This document shows positions 21,456 through 26,049 of a stretch of DNA of 26,049 nucleotides, one piece after another (within the stretch, counting starts at the first letter, position 1; every line of letters begins with the position of its first letter). The notes below the pieces were generated by a model. That model saw only the letters and a program-made list of their open reading frames with translations, was not told the origin of the DNA and made no database searches. Location: positions 1-26,049 of the forward strand of contig JAIJLI010000010.1 in NCBI GenBank assembly GCA_022722495.1. Direction: 5' to 3'. The position numbers and the translations under genes are program-made. This stretch comes from Dialister sp. (GTDB lineage Bacteria > Bacillota > Negativicutes > Veillonellales > Dialisteraceae).

Positions 21456-22514
21456 TCAAACAATCACAAAATTGTGTACAACATCTACCGTGGTGGTATT
21501 TAGCAGGGCAGCAGCCTTGGATTGAGTGATGATACCGCTTGCCAATGCTCTGTAAACCATACTTTCAAACTTTGTAACCTTCTCCTTGTCTATGGAGCTT
21601 GACTCTGATTTCTTCATAGAATCAGCACTGCCGAGGTTCTTGCAATAATCAGAATAGTGCTTCGAAGAAATAACTCCGAGATATTTTGCCTTCGCCATCA
21701 GAACATCCACAGAAATTCCATACTCATTCTGTAGATATTTCAGTTCCATAAGAGCTATGCCGTTACGCTTCCCCCCTACTACGGAGAAAAATACGTCGTG
21801 TGGCAGAAGTATTTCATTAGCGAAGACGCTGCAAAAATGCTCTTTCTTTTTATTATCGATACTCTCATCAAAGCAAAGAATAGCATGTGCCAACTCCTTA
21901 AGGGCAGCAAAGCGAAAGCTCTCAGCGTTGAGATTGCTGTTGATGGCTATCACCGGAATAGAGTCGTTTAGGATGGCATGAAGACTGGTGAATGCATCTG
22001 ACGCATCAATATTAGCTATAATTACGCCCTTTGATTCCAGGAGATTCATTACATTGGTGATAGCAGCGGTACCCATTCCCCATGCCTGGCGAAGAATGGA
22101 AGCACCCTGTAATACATCGAAAAGCGTCTTCACCTGATGCTCTGCCAGAACGGAATTGAACGAATGTTCTATTCCACAGATTTCTTCTATCTCACCAGTT
22201 CGTTCTATTGTGTTTTCTATGCTACTGGCGATAGCCATTTCTTTCTTCTTGTTCAATCCCTGCAGCTTGCCATAGCGTATGTTTCTGGGAGAAGAGGTTT
22301 TGTCGCAGAAAAGATAATCCGGGTTTATCTCCAGGACATCGCAAAGGGCTATCACTATGTCACTTTTAGGCAGCATCACCCCATTCTCATATTTGGATAG
22401 AGTCTGTTTGGTGATAATGTTGCCCATCATATCACATAGCTGCTGCATAGACAATCCTCGCATTAATCGAGCGTTATGCAATTTTTCCGCAAAGCCTTTC
22501 TTTAAGTCCATCAT
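21456..22514 (-). CDS. XRE regulator fused to an ImmA/IrrE-type domain with altered HExxH, 352 aa
   Basis: Residues ~8-70 are an XRE helix-turn-helix (KLHNARLMRGLSMQQLCDMM, then TKQTLSKYENGVMLPK). Residues ~150-260 resemble the ImmA/IrrE (peptidase M78, DUF955) domain: RFAALKELAHAIL aligns with RFxLAHELGH, and a later FANEILLP matches the third family block. The first zinc-binding His is replaced by Lys (K206-E-L-A-H210), so protease activity may be lost. Families with this plan regulate phages, ICEs or stress genes. It is the first gene of a leftward group and has a palindromic operator candidate 42 bp upstream. Two adjacent ATGs are possible starts. Confidence 0.8.
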   Translation of the reverse strand: MMDLKKGFAEKLHNARLMRGLSMQQLCDMMGNIITKQTLSKYENGVMLPKSDIVIALCDVLEINPDYLFCDKTSSPRNIRYGKLQGLNKKKEMAIASSIENTIERTGEIEEICGIEHSFNSVLAEHQVKTLFDVLQGASILRQAWGMGTAAITNVMNLLESKGVIIANIDASDAFTSLHAILNDSIPVIAINSNLNAESFRFAALKELAHAILCFDESIDNKKKEHFCSVFANEILLPHDVFFSVVGGKRNGIALMELKYLQNEYGISVDVLMAKAKYLGVISSKHYSDYCKNLGSADSMKKSESSSIDKEKVTKFESMVYRALASGIITQSKAAALLNTTTVDVVHNFVIV

Positions 22515-22555
22515 ATTATTATTTTGAAATAGTTATGATTATAGTAAAAACCTTT

Positions 22556-22576
22556 TTAGTAAGAAATACTTACTAA
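22556..22576. promoter_or_regulatory. Inverted-repeat operator candidate before the XRE/ImmA-like gene
   Basis: TTAGTAAG (22556-22563) and CTTACTAA (22569-22576) form a perfect 8-bp inverted repeat with a 5-bp spacer, 41 bp upstream of the start codon. This suits binding by a dimeric XRE regulator and suggests self-control. Confidence 0.45.
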
Positions 22577-22644
22577 GAACCTTCCTACTTATTGTCTTAT
22601 CAACTCATCTGAGCGGATGGATAGCCAGAAGGAAAGATACCTAT

Positions 22645-22761
22645 TTATATCTTTGGCACTAAGGTCTTATCGTCTAAAGCCCCCTTCCGATACCCCCTAC
22701 CTTCCCATTTCTTGGCGAAGGCTGCAGCCACTATTTTTTGTTGCTTTTCGTTTGCTGTCAT
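22645..22761 (-). pseudogene. Probable N-terminal remnant of a DNA methyltransferase gene (38 codons)
   Basis: A short frame from ATG at 22761 encodes MTANEKQQKIVAAAFAKKWE then GRGYRKG, followed by unrelated residues and a stop. The start (xxAxxFxxxWxGxGxxKG) strongly resembles the first residues of class I SAM-dependent DNA methyltransferases / type IIG restriction enzymes, where it is normally followed by the pattern ESQxFW and hundreds of residues. Here the homology ends after about 27 codons, so the gene appears deleted. It lies 70 bp after the ORF6N gene, a frequent companion of such systems. Based on remembered family patterns; needs a search. Confidence 0.4.
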
Positions 22762-22831
22762 AATGTTGCAATATGCATAATTTACAATATATTATAAAGA
22801 AAACAGTTTTTCATATTAACGAGAAAAACTA

Positions 22832-23764
22832 TCAACTTCTATTTATTTTTTCCAACAATTCATCCGGTGTCAGTATTTCCATTTTCGAGAAACCGAACCA
22901 TTTTTTGCCCAAGTCTTTGATGGATGCTCCTATGTGATATACATCATCGTCTATACAAAGGAAACGGTCATGCGACAACCGGAATGCTTCAACGTCAATC
23001 GGTGTATATTGGGCGTTATGACGGTCTAAGTCGAGTTGAAATTGACGGCTTATTTGTTGAGTATAGATAACCGCAGGCACGTTTTCTTCTCTTTTGTCGA
23101 GCAAGGTTAATACTGTCTCATCAACATAGTTGTCTATGAGAATTATGCGTTTCTTAGCACTTTTAATCAAGTCGCCCACGAATGTATAGGCATCATAAAT
23201 CTGTCCGTTATAAAACACACCTTGCTTTGGCTTTGCGCTGCCTTCATCTAATTTACGGAACACCTCATCTATGCGCTTGTCTGTCACTTGCTGATGCTGC
23301 AGCATTTCCAATTGATGGTACTCAATTGTTTCCAAGCGGCTGAACACAGAAGCGTTGTTCGCCATAAAATGACGCATTGATGTAAAAGCTCGCATTATGC
23401 GAATATTCACTTCAATTGCCGTTTTAGAACGAAGAACACCGCTCAACATAGCTACGCCATTTTCAGTGAAGGCATAAGGCGAGTATTTTACGTTACTACC
23501 ACGTCCTTCGTTCAAGATGCCAATTTGGCATCTTGAACATTCTTCTTTAGTCAACTGAAACATAAAATCTTCTGGAAAACGCTCTATATTACGCTTTACC
23601 TGCCTGTTTAGTTGCGAAGTTTCTACTTGGTACAACCGTGCCAGGTCACGATCTAGAATAATCTGTTGCCCTCTTATTACTTTTATAAGAGACTCTATAT
23701 TATTTGTAAAGCTAATATTGTCACGTTCTGTGATTTGTTGTATCTTACCTTCATGTTGTTCCAT
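22832..23764 (-). CDS. ORF6N domain protein with C-terminal phospholipase-D-like domain, 310 aa
   Basis: Residues ~20-110 match the ORF6N DNA-binding-like domain (IKVIRGQQIILDRDLARLYQ, then RNIERFPEDFMFQL, then YAFTENGVAML). A helical middle (EYHQLEMLQHQQVTDKRIDEVF) leads to a PLD-like region at ~185-300 with KKRIILIDNYVDETVLTLL and SHDRFLCIDDDVYHIGASIKDLG. Proteins of this plan are common in Bacteroidetes, often beside restriction-modification or other defence genes; their exact role is not established. The frame extends to a GTG at 23773, but the ATG at 23764 is preferred. Last intact gene of the leftward group, followed by the methyltransferase remnant. Confidence 0.85.
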   Translation of the reverse strand: MEQHEGKIQQITERDNISFTNNIESLIKVIRGQQIILDRDLARLYQVETSQLNRQVKRNIERFPEDFMFQLTKEECSRCQIGILNEGRGSNVKYSPYAFTENGVAMLSGVLRSKTAIEVNIRIMRAFTSMRHFMANNASVFSRLETIEYHQLEMLQHQQVTDKRIDEVFRKLDEGSAKPKQGVFYNGQIYDAYTFVGDLIKSAKKRIILIDNYVDETVLTLLDKREENVPAVIYTQQISRQFQLDLDRHNAQYTPIDVEAFRLSHDRFLCIDDDVYHIGASIKDLGKKWFGFSKMEILTPDELLEKINRS

Positions 23765-23786
23765 AATTAACACCTAACTAAGATTA

Positions 23787-24146
23787 CTAATTCTGCTCTT
23801 CATCATCATCAGAGTTCTCTTCCTCCTGTTCCTTCTCCTTTTCGTTCGCATCCGCAATGTTGCTATTGCAAACATCGATGATATCCTGAAACGGTTTCTT
23901 GTCCTCTGCTTGGACAAGCTTCTCTTCTGCCATTGCCTTGATAGCCTCGAACTGCTCTAGAGAGAACTCATTAGAAGTATTCATACCTTTCTTGCGTGCA
24001 GTTATTCTCACTTCATAACCATCTTCACAAACCGCATAGAAGGTGACTACAGAGTTTGTGTCCTTGCACATTTGAAGTAAGTACTTTGTTACTCCTTCCT
24101 CATCCTTGGATGGAGTGCAATCTATGTTGTTTTGATTCTGTTTCAT
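23787..24146 (-). CDS. Hypothetical protein with acidic tail, 119 aa
   Basis: Unrecognised soluble protein. Residues ~15-60 form a small alpha/beta unit (TKYLLQMCKDTNSVVTFYAV, CEDGYEVRITARKKG), residues ~62-85 are helical, and the last ~20 residues are almost all Glu/Asp (EKEKEQEEENSDDDEEQN). Acidic tails of this kind occur in accessory or anti-defence proteins of mobile elements, but that is only a hint. It lies 19 bp after the DUF2493 gene and 22 bp before the ORF6N gene on one likely transcript. Confidence 0.6.
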   Translation of the reverse strand: MKQNQNNIDCTPSKDEEGVTKYLLQMCKDTNSVVTFYAVCEDGYEVRITARKKGMNTSNEFSLEQFEAIKAMAEEKLVQAEDKKPFQDIIDVCNSNIADANEKEKEQEEENSDDDEEQN

Positions 24147-24165
24147 AATCTATGTATTTTATTTA

Positions 24166-24576
24166 TTAATATCTAACTACAGCTACCTGCAAGTTATGCT
24201 TCTTGGCTGTATCTATCATGTTCTTTGTGCCCCGGCTCTTGCCATTCCAGAAGGCGATAAGTGTATGAGCCACGCTAGCCATCTTTGCATTTCGGATTGG
24301 TCCGGCAGCTCTACCATTGGCTTTCCAGTCAGCAGGAAACGTCTTCAGCTCGTAACCTCGTTCCTGGGCATAGCGTTCACCCAGGGTATCAGCACCACTG
24401 GCATGACCGGAGACGATCACGATATTTTCCGGCTTCTTATTCTGTAGGTAGAAGTCACACTTCTCCTTCAGCAGTTCGTAATCTGCAAAGTCTCTGCATC
24501 CTGCAACGATGACTTTGTATTTCGTGATTGAATCTATTATCAGCCTGTTAGCTGTATCTACTTCTGCTTGACTCAT
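24166..24576 (-). CDS. DUF2493 (SLOG-superfamily) nucleotide-binding-like protein, 136 aa
   Basis: A Rossmann-like SLOG domain fills most of the protein. It begins KVIVAGCRDFADYELL at residue ~21 and continues with IVIVSGHASGADTLGERYA (the glycine-rich SGxAxGAD motif) and a PADWKANGRAAGPIRNAKM block, which is characteristic of DUF2493. Related domains bind nucleotides or nucleotide-derived signals (DprA, LOG, TIR-linked SLOG), and DUF2493 genes are common on phages and plasmids. The biochemical role of DUF2493 itself is unknown. ATG at 24576, 8 bp after the preceding gene. Confidence 0.85.
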   Translation of the reverse strand: MSQAEVDTANRLIIDSITKYKVIVAGCRDFADYELLKEKCDFYLQNKKPENIVIVSGHASGADTLGERYAQERGYELKTFPADWKANGRAAGPIRNAKMASVAHTLIAFWNGKSRGTKNMIDTAKKHNLQVAVVRY

Positions 24577-24584
24577 ATTGCTTA

Positions 24585-24830
24585 TTATTGATTGTTCTTT
24601 TCCAAAGATTTCGGCTCTTCATACGTTTTGTAAAGCTGGCACAGAACATTTTTATTCTTGACAACCAGGTAGAAAACCACTTCACCCTTTTTGGGTTGAT
24701 AAGCAGCTCCTACAAAAAGAGCCGTCTTTCCGTCAGTCAAGACATACTTTTCCCAACCTTGTTTTAAAGAAGGTGTTCTAACGCTATTATAATAATCTTT
24801 AGCAATCTTTGAAAGTTCAATAATATCCAT
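24585..24830 (-). CDS. Hypothetical protein, 81 aa
   Basis: Small unrecognised soluble protein beginning MDIIELSKIAKDYYNSVRTP. A helical start is followed by several beta strands (GKTALFVGAAY, GEVVFYLVVKNKNVLCQLY). No signal peptide. It lies 25 bp after 24856-25320 and 8 bp before the DUF2493 gene, so it is part of the same leftward transcript. Short, but the spacing and codon content support a real gene. Confidence 0.6.
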   Translation of the reverse strand: MDIIELSKIAKDYYNSVRTPSLKQGWEKYVLTDGKTALFVGAAYQPKKGEVVFYLVVKNKNVLCQLYKTYEEPKSLEKNNQ

Positions 24831-24855
24831 ACTATAGAATTTTGAAAAATTAAAC

Positions 24856-25320
24856 TTATTCTTCTCTTAGAAATTTAGCGGAAGCTTGCAACATGATGAT
24901 AGATTGCTGAACCGTCTTCCGTGCCTGGTAATCAGAACCGGCATCATCCAGATACTGTCTGTTCATTCTGACCATCGTATTGAGATAATCAGCACACTCT
25001 TCCTTGCTTGGATTAAGCAGATGAATACTACAGGAAACGGTCTTCATAAAATAATCCATACCTTTTTTGAGTAGAGTCCTGATATTGCCGACATTAGGAT
25101 GAGTACCAATCATCTGATATATCTGTATGCGAAGGCTGACACCATTTCGTGGGCATCCAATTCTGTAATCGTCCCCCACTTCCTCTTTTTCTCCATCCAC
25201 ATAATCGACCTTGGCGAGGAAGCCATTGTCCTTATCGGTACAAACAAGAAAGTCACATTCACCACGTTTATGATTGCGACTGGTATCTACTATGAATAAA
25301 GGGATTTCTCTCTTTGCCAT
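24856..25320 (-). CDS. Hypothetical protein, 154 aa
   Basis: Unrecognised soluble protein. Residues ~1-60 are beta-rich (EIPLFIVDTSRNHKRGECDF, LVCTDKDNGFLAKVDYVDG), and residues ~75-154 are mainly helical (NIRTLLKKGMDYFMKTVSCS, ECADYLNTMVRMNRQYL). ATG at 25320. The leader directly upstream (25329-25371) is a near copy of the leader of the next gene to the right (25787-25830), which suggests the two share translational control. Function unknown. Confidence 0.6.
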   Translation of the reverse strand: MAKREIPLFIVDTSRNHKRGECDFLVCTDKDNGFLAKVDYVDGEKEEVGDDYRIGCPRNGVSLRIQIYQMIGTHPNVGNIRTLLKKGMDYFMKTVSCSIHLLNPSKEECADYLNTMVRMNRQYLDDAGSDYQARKTVQQSIIMLQASAKFLREE

Positions 25321-25328
25321 AAGTAATG

Positions 25329-25371
25329 CACCGCTGCCCTACGGATTTATTTAGGCTTCTAGCACGCCTTA
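25329..25371 (-). promoter_or_regulatory. Repeated gene leader (copy 1), before the 154-aa gene
   Basis: A 24-bp sequence (plus strand begins CACCGCTGCCCTACGG and ends ATTTATTT; 25329-25352) is identical to 25787-25810. It starts 8 bp upstream of the ATG here and 7 bp upstream there. The next 19 bp are also related (about 11 of 19 identical). A leader-type control element or a duplication of the gene front is possible. Confidence 0.55.
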
Positions 25372-25401
25372 TTCTATCAAGTTAAATTAATCTGCAACTG
25401 G

Positions 25402-25779
25402 TTACAGATATTTTTTATTCTCTTTTCTGTTTAGATTCACAAGGAAAAAATTGCCAGATGCTTTATCAGCAGCTTCCTGTGCTTCTTCCATTGTTTCAAA
25501 ACGTTTTTCAATAACGCAACTACATGGAATTACTTTAGCCCAAGGTTTAGCTACCGCCTCATTTACCTCATCTATATCCTCTACGGAAGGCTTGAAGTAT
25601 TCAATACCTTTTGACTTGCGTCCGGTCTTCCAAAAGGCTTCAATAGCAACATTTTTTGCGCTATCTTCATTATCAGCTTCAACAATATTTTCAAAGCCTT
25701 CAAATTGCTTATATCCGAAAGACCCATCAGAATATATATGTCTGTACCAATAAAAGCCATGAACATAATATCTTTTCAT
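25402..25779 (-). CDS. Hypothetical protein, 125 aa
   Basis: Unrecognised protein beginning MKRYYVHGFYWYRHIYSDGS. The start is rich in Tyr/Trp/His, followed by EADNEDSAKNVAIEAFWKTG and, near the end, ETMEEAQEAADKASGNFFLV. These two stretches have a common shape (acidic turn, helix with EA-A pattern), so the protein may contain a duplicated small alpha/beta unit. No signal peptide. It is the first gene of the leftward accessory group with a consensus promoter ~95 bp upstream and the repeated leader just before its ATG. The 81-bp gap to the next gene holds the other copy of that leader. Confidence 0.6.
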   Translation of the reverse strand: MKRYYVHGFYWYRHIYSDGSFGYKQFEGFENIVEADNEDSAKNVAIEAFWKTGRKSKGIEYFKPSVEDIDEVNEAVAKPWAKVIPCSCVIEKRFETMEEAQEAADKASGNFFLVNLNRKENKKYL

Positions 25780-25786
25780 TATAAAT

Positions 25787-25830
25787 CACCGCTGCCCTAC
25801 GGATTTATTTGAGTATCTGGCTCACCCTAT
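25787..25830 (-). promoter_or_regulatory. Repeated gene leader (copy 2), before the 125-aa gene
   Basis: Identical over 24 bp (25787-25810) to 25329-25352, with a related upstream 19 bp. Placed within the predicted 5' leader (transcription start near 25866), ending 7 bp before the ATG at 25779. Confidence 0.55.
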
Positions 25831-25872
25831 TAATAAATAACTGTCCCTTTGAATAGAATCAATCAAGACACT

Positions 25873-25905
25873 GCAAAGGTACAAAAAAGTATTTTATCAC
25901 CCAAA
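25873..25905 (-). promoter_or_regulatory. Consensus promoter of the leftward accessory group
   Basis: On the minus strand TTTG (25905-25902), a 20-bp spacer, then TACCTTTGC (25881-25873): a complete Bacteroidetes-type promoter. Unlike the promoters at 6446, 6608 and 19648 it has a good -33 box and no clear copy of the 20-bp upstream element, so it is probably constitutive. Confidence 0.8.
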
Positions 25906-25931
25906 CAAATGTGGGTTATTTTTTCACAATT

Positions 25932-26049
25932 AACATTCTGTTTGTTCACACATTCTCGGACATATCGGGTAACCAGATTCCTGTCTAGCCTTTTTTATGA
26001 TTTCTCATTTCCTTCGATCCGAGATTTTTTTTAGAGATACATCGGTCTA
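25932..26049 (+). repeat. Non-coding repeat module, copy D (cut by the window end)
   Basis: From AACATT at 25932 to the last base this matches 957-1073 of copy B. From TCTCGGACATATCGGGTA onward only a couple of differences are seen (one base at GGTATCC/GGTAACC and one T in the T-run). It again stands next to the promoter end of a leftward gene group, as copies B and C do. The hairpin part would lie beyond the window. Confidence 0.75.

Noticed and set aside
25921..25940. A copy of the 20-bp upstream element before the promoter at 25873
   Set aside because: At the 39-bp position only 9 of 20 bases match, and this promoter already has a perfect -33 TTTG.
1..26049. The window as a closed circular plasmid
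   Set aside because: Copy D at the right end and copy A at the left end do not join into a module like copy B (the hairpin and promoter part would be missing), so the window is more likely a slice of a longer sequence.

Overview
The window looks like accessory, probably conjugative, DNA of a Bacteroidales bacterium, most likely a Prevotellaceae (Prevotella/Segatella) member. Three things support this. Most promoters that can be read are of the Bacteroidetes type (TAnnTTTGC boxes). There are two Bacteroidales-style cell-surface proteins, a fimbrillin-like lipoprotein with BspA repeats and a long LRR_5/BspA protein. There is also a DUF4099-type protein and a VirD4/TraG coupling protein of the kind carried by Bacteroidetes mobile elements. 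No rRNA, tRNA, CRISPR array, integrase, relaxase or transposase was seen.

Layout. (1) 1-3420: two leftward pairs of small unknown genes (193-933 and 1638-2765) lie between copies of a long non-coding repeat. The repeat has parts that fold and co-vary between copies: a ~146-nt hairpin (1111-1256, 2918-3062), an outward promoter in its 3' arm, and a two-hairpin motif (80-131, 1524-1574). A further partial copy begins at 25932 and runs off the window. (2) 3423-4886: a leftward fimbrillin-like lipoprotein. (3) 5126-6427: two leftward genes, one DUF4099-like. (4) 6640-16419: a rightward eight-gene transfer-type operon: peptidoglycan hydrolase (M23 + glucosaminidase), OmpA-like protein, Bax-inhibitor-1 membrane protein, an 854-residue repeat protein, a bPH2 membrane protein, two related exported proteins and the T4SS coupling ATPase. 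It ends at a strong palindromic terminator. (5) 16498-19606: leftward LRR_5 surface protein and a small exported protein. (6) 19927-22514: leftward group led by an XRE/ImmA-like regulator whose HExxH motif is altered. (7) 22645-25779: leftward group of small accessory genes (DUF2493/SLOG, ORF6N-PLD-like, unknowns), ending in what looks like a short remnant of a DNA methyltransferase.

How it works together. The coupling protein, wall hydrolase and exported proteins suggest a DNA-transfer envelope machine, but VirB4, relaxase and most core T4SS genes are not in the window. Three promoters (for 6427, 6640 and 19606) carry the same 20-bp element exactly 39 bp upstream of the -7 box and lack a good -33 box. 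A weaker fourth match sits at the same distance before the LRR protein. This predicts an activator-controlled regulon that joins the transfer operon to surface or exported proteins. It is the clearest unexplained regulatory signal, and the covarying repeat is the clearest unexplained structural one.
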